From Candidatus Cryptobacteroides excrementavium (GTDB lineage: Bacteria; Bacteroidota; Bacteroidia; Bacteroidales; UBA932): a DNA stretch of 35,254 nucleotides. Every line of letters begins with the position of its first letter. Positions within the stretch are counted from its first letter, which is position 1. Of this stretch, positions 17,639-27,714 are shown piece after piece. A program made the position numbers and the translations under genes. The DNA is taken from positions 1-35,254 of the forward strand of contig JADILX010000078.1 of the NCBI GenBank assembly GCA_017695025.1, in the 5' to 3' direction. The notes beneath the pieces are model-generated. The model did not search any database and was not told the origin of the DNA. It was given only the letters and a program-made list of their open reading frames with translations.

Positions 17639-18958
17639 TCATCCGGCGATGTCCGCAAGATCGAATAGGCTGCCTCCGACCATCACCCGGGAGATGAACG
17701 GTGTCTGGTGGCTGTATGGGATGAATGCAAGGGAGGGTAGGGGGCGGGTTATGATGATATCGGCTCTTTTCCCGCGGGTAATCGAGCCGCCCAGATGGCT
17801 TGTCCCCATGGCATAGGCCGTGTTGATGGTACATGCATTGAATGCTTCCTCGGGGGTGAGCCGCATCTGTATGCATCCCAATGCCATTACAAATCTCATG
17901 TTGCCGCTTGGAGAAGACCCAGGATTGTAGTCAGAGGCCAGTGCAATACCAAGCCCTGCCCTGATGAAGCCTTTAGCATTGCCGTACGGAAGCCTTGAAA
18001 AGAATGACGCCCCTGGAAGCATTGTCGGCATGGTGGAGCGGCACGCCTGCAATGCCTTGATTTCGTCATCTCCGGTCTGTTCCAGATGGTCAACGGACAG
18101 GGCCTTATGTGCCGTGCCGGTCTGGACTCCTCCTGAGACAGCCAGTTCGTTGGCGTGGATTTTTGGCCGCAGGCCATATCGTGCAGCAGCTTCGAGTATT
18201 GTGGCTGTCTCCGCAGGAGTGAAGAATCCTTTGTCGCAGAATACGTCCACAAAATCTGCCAGCCCTTCGGCTGCCACTGCAGGGAGCATCTCCCTGCATA
18301 CCATCTTTACATATTCGTCCTGTCTCCCTGCATATGCCCTTCCGACGGCATGCGCCCCGAGAAATGTGCTGCGGATTTCCATCGGGAAATCTTCCTTCAG
18401 GCGGCGTATTACACGGAGCATCTTCAGTTCGTCCTCTGTTGTAAGCCCGTATCCGCTTTTTATCTCAAGGCTTCCTGTACCCATGAGCATGACTTCCCGT
18501 GCACGTTCAGCGGACTGCCTGTAGAGTTCTTCTTCGGATGTATTGTGGAGCAGATCGGCTGAATTCAGGATTCCTCCTCCCCTGGCTGCTATCTCTTCAT
18601 AGGTCAGCCCTGCTATCTTGTCCCGGAATTCCCCGTCACGGCATCCGGCATATACGATGTGGGTGTGTGAATCACAGAATGACGGCAGGACGAAGCCTCC
18701 TTCGGCATCTATGACATTGTCTATGTCCTCATCCCTGTCTTCCGGCCTGTATGACGGGTCATCTGCTCCCCAGTCATCAGGACCAGTTCCTGTCACGGGG
18801 TAGGGCATTGTACCGAAATCTGCAATCTTCCCCCCGTCAACAAGAAGCCATGCATCTTTCAGAGACTCTACGCTTCCCATCTCTTCTCCTTCCTTTTTCA
18901 TGATGCCATGCGGAAGGATACCGAAAATCTCCTTTATGTTTGTTATGAGTGTTCTCAT
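17639..18958 (-). CDS. hutI: Imidazolonepropionase
   Basis: GGFVLPSFCDSHTHIVYAGCRDGEF, EIKSGYGLTTEDELKMLRVIRRL, ALASDYNPGSSPSGNM. Confidence 0.96.
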   Translation of the reverse strand: MRTLITNIKEIFGILPHGIMKKEGEEMGSVESLKDAWLLVDGGKIADFGTMPYPVTGTGPDDWGADDPSYRPEDRDEDIDNVIDAEGGFVLPSFCDSHTHIVYAGCRDGEFRDKIAGLTYEEIAARGGGILNSADLLHNTSEEELYRQSAERAREVMLMGTGSLEIKSGYGLTTEDELKMLRVIRRLKEDFPMEIRSTFLGAHAVGRAYAGRQDEYVKMVCREMLPAVAAEGLADFVDVFCDKGFFTPAETATILEAAARYGLRPKIHANELAVSGGVQTGTAHKALSVDHLEQTGDDEIKALQACRSTMPTMLPGASFFSRLPYGNAKGFIRAGLGIALASDYNPGSSPSGNMRFVMALGCIQMRLTPEEAFNACTINTAYAMGTSHLGGSITRGKRADIIITRPLPSLAFIPYSHQTPFISRVMVGGSLFDLADIAG

Positions 18959-18959
18959 G

Positions 18960-20459
18960 TCAGACTGTGAAAGGCACCATGTTGTATTCCCTCAGGAATC
19001 TGACGGTCTTTTCTATCAATGGGTACATGCAAGTGTCATCGTTGACAAACGGAACCTCTTTCCTGTAGTGTGCGAATATCTTTTCTATTGTCCATGAAGA
19101 GCGGAGAGGTCTGCGGAATTCCAGTGCCTGAGCCGCATTCAGAAGTTCTATTGCGAGAACTCTCTCGGTATTGTTGACTACACGCACCAGTTTTGTGGCT
19201 GCATTTGCCCCCATGCTCACATGGTCTTCCTGTCCCTGGGAGGACGGTATCGAGTCTACTGATGCCGGAGTGCAGAGTCCCTTGCTCTGGCTGACTATCG
19301 ATGCCGCAGTGTATTGTGGAATCATGAATCCGCTGTTCAGCCCCGGATTGGCCACGAGGAATGAAGGGAGCCCCCTTTGCCCGGATATGAGTTGATATAT
19401 CCTTCTTTCGGAGATGCCTGAGAGTTCGGCCATGGCTATTGCAAGGAAGTCCATGGCGAATGCAATCGGTTCACCATGGAAATTCCCGGCAGAGATTATC
19501 ATGTCCTGGTCAGGAAATACCGTAGGGTTGTCCGTCGCACTGTTCAGTTCGGTCTCTATTACGGACTTTACATATCTTAGCGTATCTTTTACAGCACCAT
19601 GCACCTGGGGTATGCATCTGAACGAGTACGGATCCTGGACATGCTTCTTGTTGTGCCCTATGATTTCACTTCCGTCAAGAAGTTCGAGTATCCTTGCGGC
19701 TGTGTCTATCTGTCCTTTATGCGGACGTACAGAGTGGACTTGAGGGTAGAAAGGCTCTATCCGTCCGTCAAAGGCATCCAGGGCCATTGCCCCTATTCTG
19801 TCTGCCCATTCTGAAAGCCGTTCGCATTTGATGACGGCCCATACTCCATGGGCGCACATGAACTGTGTGCCGTTGAGAAGGGCAAGGCCCTCCTTTGACT
19901 GGAGTTTCAGGGGTTCCCATCCGAGTTCTTCCCACACTTCGGCGGAAGGCCGTGTCTTGCCCTTGTAGTCGACCTCTCCAAGGCCTATGAGCGGAAGGGA
20001 CATGTGTGCAAGCGGGGCAAGGTCACCGGATGCCCCGAGTGAACCCTGCTGATATATTACAGGAAGCACATCATTGTTGAACATGTCCACAAGCCTCTGG
20101 ATTGTGGCTAACTGTACCCCGGAGTGCCCGTACGAAAGGGACTGTATCTTGAGCAGCAGAATGAGCCTGACGATTTCAGGGGCTACTTTTTCTCCTGTCC
20201 CGCATGCATGTGACATCACGAGATTGTGCTGGAGTGTGGACAGGTCATCTTCCGGGATTGTTATGTCGCAGAGCGAGCCGAATCCTGTAGTCACTCCGTA
20301 TACCGGCCTGTCCATGTCCTCCATCTTGGAGTCCAGATATTTGCGGCAGCCTGTTATGGCTTCTGCCGATTCTTCGCTTATCTCAAGCGTATATCCTTTG
20401 AACAGGATTTCCTTTATTCTGTCTATAGACAGGCATCTGTTTGAAATCTGATGTATCAT
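18960..20459 (-). CDS. hutH: Histidine ammonia-lyase
   Basis: GSLGASGDLAPLAHMSLPLIG (MIO-forming ASG), YGVTTGFGSL, 499 aa. Confidence 0.97.
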   Translation of the reverse strand: MIHQISNRCLSIDRIKEILFKGYTLEISEESAEAITGCRKYLDSKMEDMDRPVYGVTTGFGSLCDITIPEDDLSTLQHNLVMSHACGTGEKVAPEIVRLILLLKIQSLSYGHSGVQLATIQRLVDMFNNDVLPVIYQQGSLGASGDLAPLAHMSLPLIGLGEVDYKGKTRPSAEVWEELGWEPLKLQSKEGLALLNGTQFMCAHGVWAVIKCERLSEWADRIGAMALDAFDGRIEPFYPQVHSVRPHKGQIDTAARILELLDGSEIIGHNKKHVQDPYSFRCIPQVHGAVKDTLRYVKSVIETELNSATDNPTVFPDQDMIISAGNFHGEPIAFAMDFLAIAMAELSGISERRIYQLISGQRGLPSFLVANPGLNSGFMIPQYTAASIVSQSKGLCTPASVDSIPSSQGQEDHVSMGANAATKLVRVVNNTERVLAIELLNAAQALEFRRPLRSSWTIEKIFAHYRKEVPFVNDDTCMYPLIEKTVRFLREYNMVPFTV

Positions 20460-20511
20460 ATTTTTCTGAATCTTTTAATGGCCCGTCCTTGCCATTGCAA
20501 GGTGCCGGTGA

Positions 20512-22578
20512 CTATTGCATGACTGCCGGAGAGTGACCGTCTTCCAGACCGATGGCTTTCCTTACGAGTGCGTCATCGGCAAGGCTTGCCATGGTCACCT
20601 TCAGTCCCGGCGTCCTCTCCATTTCTCTTTTTATTGAATGCATTGCTCCTTCATTCCTTGCCCAGCTGCGGCGGGCAATGCCGTTGTTGACATCCCAGAA
20701 AAGCATCTCTTTTATATGCCTTTCCGAAGATTCGCTTCCGTCTATGACCATCCCGAATCCGCCATTGATGACTTCTCCCCAGCCGACACCTCCTCCGTTG
20801 TGGAGAGATACCCATGTCGCGCCCCTGAATGAGTCTCCTATCACATTCTGCACAGCCATGTCCGCAGTGAGATTCGATCCGTCATAGATGTTGGATGTCT
20901 CCCTGTACGGGGAGTCTGTCCCGGATACGTCATGATGATCTCTCCCGAGTACTACCGGTCCTTTGAGGTCCCCTTTTGCAATGGCTTCGTTGAATGCAAG
21001 CGCTATCCTTGTCCTGCCTTCGCAGTCGGCATAGAGAATACGTGCCTGGGAGCCGACTACAAGATTGTTCTTTCCTGCCTCTTCAATCCAGTGGATATTG
21101 TCCTCCATCTGTCCGCGTATCTCTTCCGGAGCATGTGCAGCCGTCTCTTTCATGGCCTTGACTGCAAGGGCATCGGTTTTTGCCAGGTCTTCAGATTCCT
21201 GGGACATGCATACCCATCTGAACGGGCCGAACCCGTAGTCGAAGAAGAGCGGCCCCATGATATCCTGGACATATGAAGGATAGCGGAACCGTCCGTCCGG
21301 CATCACAATGTCCGCTCCTGCCCGGGAAGACTCGAGGAGGAAGGCATTTCCGTAGTCAAAGAAATACATCCCTTTGGCCGCAAGCCTGTTGATGGCTTCG
21401 ACCTGTCTTCTGAGAGATTGTCTGACATGCTCCCTGAATTTTTCCGGCTCTTCCGCCATCATCTTTTGCGACTCTTCGTACGTGAGTCCTGCAGGGTAGT
21501 AGCCCCCGGCCCAAGGATTGTGAAGAGATGTCTGGTCCGAGCCGAGGTCGACATGTATATTTTCTGCATCAAGTCTTTCCCAAAGGTCTACGATGTTGCC
21601 CTGATAGGCAAGCGCTACAGTCTCTTTTTCCGCACATGCCTTTCTGATGCGCGGGATGAGTTCATCCAGTGAGCGGTGTATCTCGTCGACCCATCCCTGG
21701 GCGTGTCTTTTTTGTGCGGCAAGAGGGTTGATTTCGGCAGTTACACTTACTATTCCTGATATGTTGCCTGCCTTAGGCTGCGCCCCTGACATCCCGCCAA
21801 GCCCGGACGTGACGAAAAGCATCCCTTTCATGTTTTCTCTTGTAGCCGGGATGCCTTTTGACCTGAGTTGTTTCCTTGCGGCATTCATCACCGTGATTGT
21901 GGTGCCATGCACTATGCCCTGTGGACCTATGTACATATAGGAGCCTGCCGTCATCTGTCCATACTGCGAGACCCCGAGGGCATTGAGCCTTTCCCAGTCG
22001 TCCTGTCCGGAATAGTTCGGTATCACCATCCCGTTTGTCACTACGACTCTCGGTGCGTCCCTGTGGCTCGGGAAAAGACCCAGCGGATGTCCCGAATACA
22101 TCACGAGAGTCTGGGTGTCAGTCATTTCTGACAGATATTTCATAGTCAGCCTGTACTGGGCCCAGTTCTGGAATACGGAGCCGTTGCCGCCATATGTGAT
22201 GAGTTCGTGGGGATGCTGGGCGACGCGGGGATCAAGATTGTTCTGTATCATTGCCATGATTGCGGCAGCCTGGGGACATCTTGCCGGATATTCTCCTATT
22301 GGACGGGCATACATGGGGTAGTCCGGACGGAACCGGTACATGTATATTCTCCCGTATGTCCTGAGTTCATCGGCAAATTCTTTGGCAAGTATCTCATGAT
22401 GCCTTTCCGGAAAATATCTCAGTGCATTTTTTATGGCCAGCACCTTTTCTTCAGGGGAAAGGATGTCTTTTCTCCTCGGGGCGTGGTTTACCGTCCCGTC
22501 ATATGGCTTCGGCTCCGGCAGCGTCTCAGGTATGCCTTCCGCTACTGCTCTCTTGAATTCTTCCGTATCCATGGTCAT
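20512..22578 (-). CDS. hutU: Urocanate hydratase, long (animal-like) form
   Basis: QTLVMYSGHPLGLFPS, QMTAGSYMYIGPQGIVHGT, FVTSGLGGMSGAQPKAG, DHHDVSGTDSPYRETSNIYDGS; 688 aa. Confidence 0.96.
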   Translation of the reverse strand: MTMDTEEFKRAVAEGIPETLPEPKPYDGTVNHAPRRKDILSPEEKVLAIKNALRYFPERHHEILAKEFADELRTYGRIYMYRFRPDYPMYARPIGEYPARCPQAAAIMAMIQNNLDPRVAQHPHELITYGGNGSVFQNWAQYRLTMKYLSEMTDTQTLVMYSGHPLGLFPSHRDAPRVVVTNGMVIPNYSGQDDWERLNALGVSQYGQMTAGSYMYIGPQGIVHGTTITVMNAARKQLRSKGIPATRENMKGMLFVTSGLGGMSGAQPKAGNISGIVSVTAEINPLAAQKRHAQGWVDEIHRSLDELIPRIRKACAEKETVALAYQGNIVDLWERLDAENIHVDLGSDQTSLHNPWAGGYYPAGLTYEESQKMMAEEPEKFREHVRQSLRRQVEAINRLAAKGMYFFDYGNAFLLESSRAGADIVMPDGRFRYPSYVQDIMGPLFFDYGFGPFRWVCMSQESEDLAKTDALAVKAMKETAAHAPEEIRGQMEDNIHWIEEAGKNNLVVGSQARILYADCEGRTRIALAFNEAIAKGDLKGPVVLGRDHHDVSGTDSPYRETSNIYDGSNLTADMAVQNVIGDSFRGATWVSLHNGGGVGWGEVINGGFGMVIDGSESSERHIKEMLFWDVNNGIARRSWARNEGAMHSIKREMERTPGLKVTMASLADDALVRKAIGLEDGHSPAVMQ

Positions 22579-22598
22579 GATAATGTATTTTCTCCTGT

Positions 22599-24308
22599 TT
22601 ATTGATTGAGTTTGCCGCTGACAATGCAGAGTATCTCTTCTTCTTCTCTTACAGCAGATTTTTCAAGTGCTGCGGCTTCCGATACCATCTTTTCCGCCTC
22701 TTCCCTGTCTTTGAGCCCGGCAGCGTTGATGCGTACATTGAGTCCTGCTCCAAGTATGGCGCTCCTGACTGCAAGGGCTCCCGTCCCTGCATCGGATATG
22801 GAGTTCGGGTTTCCTTCCAATGCCATTGTCTTGAGCAACGGGAATGCCTTTGCTGCGGCTTTCATAGTCTTCAACGGTACTTCGGCGGCATACCGGGTGG
22901 CCTTTTCTATCGCAAGTTCCCGTTCCCTGATTTCCGCTTCGCTGCTTTTAGGCATGGAGCAGGCAGATGAAATCCCGTTGAATGCGGCGGTGTCTTCATC
23001 TACAAGGGACAGCAGTTCCCTCATGACGGCCTGTCCCTGTTCTGCATGTCCGGAAAACTCTTTCCATCTGTCGTCCCATCCCCGTTTGTGGGCGGAAAGA
23101 TTGGCAACCATGGTGCCCAATGCTGTTCCGAGTGCCCCCATGTATGCCGATACAGAACCTCCTCCAGGAGCGGGGGACTCAGATGCCGTCTCGGCGGCAA
23201 AGTCTCTGCATGACAGTCTTATCAGTTTTTCTCTGAGGGCAGTCTCTTTCTCATCCTCCATGAGGTATTCGATGACTTTTTCTTTCGGGTTGAATGGTTT
23301 CAGGTCATCCAGTCCCATGGACTTGACTGCTATCTTTATGATCTCTTCCTCAGAGATGCCTGTCGAACGCTGCTGTTTTTCCAGAAAATATTTGCCGGCA
23401 TCAATGAGCGAGCGCCTTGGTATCAGCCCGACTATTTCTGTGCCTGTTACCCTCATCCCGCGGGCTTCTGCCGCCCTGCATACTTCATCGAATGCCTTGT
23501 GAAGAGAGGTGGCATTTATGTCCGTGATATTCATTGATACCTGGGCGATACCGTATTCGTCAATGTACCAGCCGATTGCTTTACACCCTTTCAGTGTCCC
23601 CGGTATCATTACCGGATTCCCGTCCCGGTCCTTGACGATTTTCCCTGTAACAGGATTGCCTTCCCGTTTCGGCCGTCCTTTTTCCCGGACATCGAAAGCC
23701 ACGGCGTTGGCCCTTCTGACCGATGTCGTGTTGAGGTTGAAATTTACGGCAATGAGAAAATCCCTTGCCCCCACGTTCACTGCCCCCGATGTGGCAGCCT
23801 TTTCGGTAAATCGGCCCGGGCCGAAGTCAGGCGCCTTGTCGGGATCTGCCATTTTTTCAGGAAGGGCCTCGTATTCTCCGGCGCGGCATACGGCGAGATT
23901 CTTCCTTTCCGGACGGAATGCGGCCGCTTCATAGCAGTAACACGGTATCCCGAGTTCTGTCCAGATGCGCTCCGCCAGTTTTCTCGCAAGTTCCGCACAT
24001 TCTTCAAGAGTGATGCCCGAGACCGGTATCAGCGGCAGGACATCAGTCGCTCCGGAACGGGGATGTGCCCCATGGTGATGTCTCATGTCAATGAGTTCGG
24101 ATGCCCTTTTCACTCCGCAGAAGGCTGCCTCCACAACAGACTCTGGTTCTCCGACAAATGTCACTACTGTCCTGTTGGTGGCTTCGCCCGGATCGATGTC
24201 CAGTATCCGTACTCCTCCGGATTTCTCTATGGCTCCGGCTATTGCCTCTATTGTCTCCCTGTTCCTGCCTTCGCTGAAATTGGGGACGCATTCTATTATT
24301 CTTCTCAT
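22599..24308 (-). CDS. ftcD: Bifunctional glutamate formimidoyltransferase / formiminotetrahydrofolate cyclodeaminase
   Basis: N-terminal MRRIIECVPNFSEGRNRE..., MRHHHGAHPRSGATDVLPLIPV; C-terminal cyclodeaminase SPAPGGGSVSAYMGALGTALGTMVANL ... GNPNSISDAGTGALAVRSA. Confidence 0.95.
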   Translation of the reverse strand: MRRIIECVPNFSEGRNRETIEAIAGAIEKSGGVRILDIDPGEATNRTVVTFVGEPESVVEAAFCGVKRASELIDMRHHHGAHPRSGATDVLPLIPVSGITLEECAELARKLAERIWTELGIPCYCYEAAAFRPERKNLAVCRAGEYEALPEKMADPDKAPDFGPGRFTEKAATSGAVNVGARDFLIAVNFNLNTTSVRRANAVAFDVREKGRPKREGNPVTGKIVKDRDGNPVMIPGTLKGCKAIGWYIDEYGIAQVSMNITDINATSLHKAFDEVCRAAEARGMRVTGTEIVGLIPRRSLIDAGKYFLEKQQRSTGISEEEIIKIAVKSMGLDDLKPFNPKEKVIEYLMEDEKETALREKLIRLSCRDFAAETASESPAPGGGSVSAYMGALGTALGTMVANLSAHKRGWDDRWKEFSGHAEQGQAVMRELLSLVDEDTAAFNGISSACSMPKSSEAEIRERELAIEKATRYAAEVPLKTMKAAAKAFPLLKTMALEGNPNSISDAGTGALAVRSAILGAGLNVRINAAGLKDREEAEKMVSEAAALEKSAVREEEEILCIVSGKLNQ

Positions 24309-24347
24309 TGTCGTCTTTATCAGGATGATTGGCTATGGCATCTGTTT

Positions 24348-25622
24348 TCAGTTGCTTTCAAGTTTGTGGATTGCAAGTCCGCTGCGGAGTTTCGGCTCAA
24401 ACCATGTCGTCTTCGGCGGCATTATGTTGCCTGAATCGGCTATGTCCACCAGTTGTTTCATGGATACGGGATACAGGGCAAATGCAACTGCCATTTCTCC
24501 GCTGTCGACTCTTCCGGCGAGTTCGTCAAGTCCTCTGATTCCGCCCACGAAGTCTATCCTTTTGTCTGTCCTGAGATCCTTTATGCCAAGCAGCCTGTCG
24601 AGGACAAGGCTGGACAGTATGGTCACATCAAGGACTCCGATAGGGTCTGAGTCATCGTATCTTCCTGCCTTGGCTTCGAGCGAGTACCATTTTCCGTCAA
24701 GATACATTGAAAAATTATGCAGATGGTCCGGCCTGCATCTTTCTTCCCCTCTCCTGCAGGAGGACAATTCCCTTCCTCCGAGTTCCCTGACTTCAAAGTC
24801 TTCCGACAGCCTTTTTATGAACTCTTCTGCTGAAAGGCCGTTCAGATCTTTGACCACACGGTTGTAGTCGATTATCTTTAACTGGCTTTCAGGAAATGCC
24901 ACGGCCATGAACCAGTTGTATTCCTCCTGTCCGGTGTGGCCCGGGTTTCCGGCTTTCTTTTCTTCCCCGACTCTTGCTGCTGCGGCAGTGCGGTGATGGC
25001 CGTCTGCCACATAGAATGCCGGGATTGTGCTGAATATCGCGGTAATCCTCTCTATATCCTCCTGCCTGTCGATTACCCAGAAATGGTGACCGAATCCGTC
25101 ATCGGCCACAAAATCGTATTCCGGCTGGCGGCATGTGTATTTTCTGACTATCTGTTCTACTTCAGCGTTGTCCGGATAAGAGAAGAATACGGGCTCAATA
25201 TTGGCATCCTGGATTCTGACATGTATCATCCTGTCATCCTCCTTTTCCTTGCGGGTGAGTTCGTGCTTCTTGATCCTGCCTTCGGCATAGTCGTCGGTAT
25301 GTGCGCAGACTACGAGTCCATACTGCGTCCTGCCGTCCATTGTCTGGGCATAGATGTAGTAGTAAGGCCTGTCGTCCTGTACCAGCCATCCTTTCTCCTG
25401 CCATTTCCTGAAATTCTCGACTGCCTTGGCGTAGGCCTTCTCGCTGTGTTCATCGGCCATCGGGGAAAAATCGATTTCAGGCCGTGTGATGTGCAGAAGG
25501 GACTTTTCAGTGGCTTCGGCCTTTGCCTCTACGGAATTGAGCACATCATATGGACGCGCAGCCACTTCTTCCACTATTGATTTAGGCGGCCTTACAGCCG
25601 CAAAAGGTTTTATGCGTACCAT
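24348..25622 (-). CDS. DUF1015 family protein
   Basis: MVRIKPFAAVRPPKSIVEEVAARPYDVLNSVEA..., YIYAQTMDGRTQYGLVVCAHTDDY, FYVADGHHRTAAAARV, signature blocks of DUF1015. Confidence 0.92.
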   Translation of the reverse strand: MVRIKPFAAVRPPKSIVEEVAARPYDVLNSVEAKAEATEKSLLHITRPEIDFSPMADEHSEKAYAKAVENFRKWQEKGWLVQDDRPYYYIYAQTMDGRTQYGLVVCAHTDDYAEGRIKKHELTRKEKEDDRMIHVRIQDANIEPVFFSYPDNAEVEQIVRKYTCRQPEYDFVADDGFGHHFWVIDRQEDIERITAIFSTIPAFYVADGHHRTAAAARVGEEKKAGNPGHTGQEEYNWFMAVAFPESQLKIIDYNRVVKDLNGLSAEEFIKRLSEDFEVRELGGRELSSCRRGEERCRPDHLHNFSMYLDGKWYSLEAKAGRYDDSDPIGVLDVTILSSLVLDRLLGIKDLRTDKRIDFVGGIRGLDELAGRVDSGEMAVAFALYPVSMKQLVDIADSGNIMPPKTTWFEPKLRSGLAIHKLESN

Positions 25623-25655
25623 GTTTCGTCAGGATAAATATGTGAAGCCCCGGTC

Positions 25656-26582
25656 TTATTCTGTTGCATTTACCTGAAATCTCGTGCAGCCTGTCCCGAA
25701 ATATTCTACTATCTGTCTTGCTGCTGCAAGTCCGGCATTGATGTTTGCCTCGGCTGTCTCCGCCCCCATCTTTTTCGGTGTGGCGAACACTCTTTTCCCG
25801 AATTTCTCGTTTAGTTCTGCCTGGCAGTCAGCCGCTATGTCGGTGATGTATTTCAAGTCAGGCCTGTCTGCAAGTATCTTTTCGAGTTCAGCCTCGTTTA
25901 TCACTTCTTTTCTTGCCGTGTTTACAAGGCAGGCTCCGGCCGGCATGAGGGACATGAGCCTGTATCCTATCGAGCCCCTTGTCTCCGGAGTGGCAGGAAT
26001 ATGCAGGGAAATGAAGTTGCATGTGCTGTACATCTGCTCAAGGTTTTCTGCCGGAGTGACGCCTTCTTCCCGCATCCTGTCTGCGGGTACGAAAGGGTCG
26101 AATGCCATGACTTCCATGCCGAATGCCATTGCTTTCCTGGCCACCAGCCTGCCTACATTGCCGTAGGCCTGTATGCCAAGTCTTTTGCCGCTGAGTTCGC
26201 TGCCGGTCCCCGGTGTGAAGCAGTTACGTGACATATATACCATCATTGCAAGCGCAAGTTCCGCAACGGCATTGGAATTCTGTCCCGGTGTATTCATGAC
26301 GACAATGCCTCTTGCCGTACATGCATCCAGCGCGATATTGTCGTATCCGGCACCGGCCCTGACAACGATCCTGAGCCTTTTGGCGGCATCCACAACTTCC
26401 TGTGTCACTTTGTCGGACCGTACAATCAGGGCGTCGGCATCTGCAACGGCCTCAAGCAGTTGCTCCCGTGAAGAATATTTTTCAAGAAGGACTGTCTCAT
26501 GTCCGCCTGCCTGACATATTTCCCGGATCCCGTTTACGGCTGCTGCGGCAAACGGCTTTTCAGTAGCAACAAGTATCTTCAT
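25656..26582 (-). CDS. serA: D-3-phosphoglycerate dehydrogenase, short form without ACT domain, Lys-type active site
   Basis: D-2-hydroxyacid dehydrogenase fold (VVRAGAGYDNIALDAC, LGIQAYGNVGRLVARKA, INEAEL); 308 aa; FATPKKMGAETAEAN at the usual catalytic His position; adjacent to serC. Confidence 0.93.
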   Translation of the reverse strand: MKILVATEKPFAAAAVNGIREICQAGGHETVLLEKYSSREQLLEAVADADALIVRSDKVTQEVVDAAKRLRIVVRAGAGYDNIALDACTARGIVVMNTPGQNSNAVAELALAMMVYMSRNCFTPGTGSELSGKRLGIQAYGNVGRLVARKAMAFGMEVMAFDPFVPADRMREEGVTPAENLEQMYSTCNFISLHIPATPETRGSIGYRLMSLMPAGACLVNTARKEVINEAELEKILADRPDLKYITDIAADCQAELNEKFGKRVFATPKKMGAETAEANINAGLAAARQIVEYFGTGCTRFQVNATE

Positions 26583-26597
26583 TTCCGTATCTCCATC

Positions 26598-27671
26598 TTA
26601 TAGGTTTTCCTTTTCAAAATCCTGCATGCATGCTATGAGCGCCTTGACGCTTTCTTCCGGGCATGCGTTGTAAATCGATGCCCTGAATCCGCCTACTGAC
26701 CGGTGGCCCTTTATGCCGACCATTCCGCGGCCCTTTGCATAGTCGAGGAACCTGTCCTGGAGTTCTTCGTATCCAGGGGCCATCACAAAGCAGACGTTCA
26801 TTATCGAGCGGTCCTCCTTTTCTGCAGTCCCTCTGAACAGGCTGTTGCGGTCAATCTCCTGGTACAGCAGGGAGGCCTTGTGCTCATTGATTTTATGTAT
26901 GGCCTCTACTCCGCCGATACCCTTGAGCCATTTCAGGGTCTCTTTCATTACGAATATTGGAAATACTGGAGGAGTATTGAACATCGAGCCTCCGTCCACA
27001 TGAGTGCGGTAGTCCAGCATGGTAGGAATATACCGGCTGACTTTCCCGAGTGCGTCTTTCCGTACTATGGCAAATGCGACTCCGGCAGGCCCTACATTTT
27101 TCTGTGCCCCGCCATATATCAGCGCATACTTGCTTACATCCACTGGCCGGCTCATGATGTCGGAGGACATGTCCGCTATCAGAGGTACCGGACAATCCAT
27201 GTCATGCCGGATTTCCGTACCGTATATGGTGTTGTTTGTGGTGATATGGAAGTAGTCAAGATCTTCAGGTATTTCGTATCCTTTCGGGATGTAGCAGTAT
27301 GTCCTGTCGGCAGAAGAAGCCACTGCGTATGCATTTCCGAGTCCTTTTGCCTCTTTCAGTGCCTTTTTGGCCCATACTCCAGTCTCGAGGTAGCCGGCCT
27401 TGTTCTCAAGGAAATTCATGGCCACATACAGGAACTGCATGCTTGCTCCGCCTCCCAGAAACAGGACTTCATGGGTGTCCGGAATGTGGAGAAGTTCTTT
27501 CCATAGCGCCCGGCATTCATCCATGACAGCGCTCCATTCCTTTGATCTGTGTGAAACTTCTATCACGGACATGCCTGTGCCCATAAAATCTTTGAGTGCC
27601 TCTATGGAATTTTCTATTGCCTGATCAGGCAGGACGCATGGCCCCGCATTGAAATTGTGAACTTGTTTCAT
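26598..27671 (-). CDS. serC: Phosphoserine aminotransferase
   Basis: [19 protein letters not shown]..., [32 protein letters not shown] (PLP lysine). Confidence 0.96.
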   Translation of the reverse strand: MKQVHNFNAGPCVLPDQAIENSIEALKDFMGTGMSVIEVSHRSKEWSAVMDECRALWKELLHIPDTHEVLFLGGGASMQFLYVAMNFLENKAGYLETGVWAKKALKEAKGLGNAYAVASSADRTYCYIPKGYEIPEDLDYFHITTNNTIYGTEIRHDMDCPVPLIADMSSDIMSRPVDVSKYALIYGGAQKNVGPAGVAFAIVRKDALGKVSRYIPTMLDYRTHVDGGSMFNTPPVFPIFVMKETLKWLKGIGGVEAIHKINEHKASLLYQEIDRNSLFRGTAEKEDRSIMNVCFVMAPGYEELQDRFLDYAKGRGMVGIKGHRSVGGFRASIYNACPEESVKALIACMQDFEKENL

Positions 27672-27714
27672 ATTACGGATTTAAATTAAATTCCGGATAA
27701 ATGTAATAAATTTT

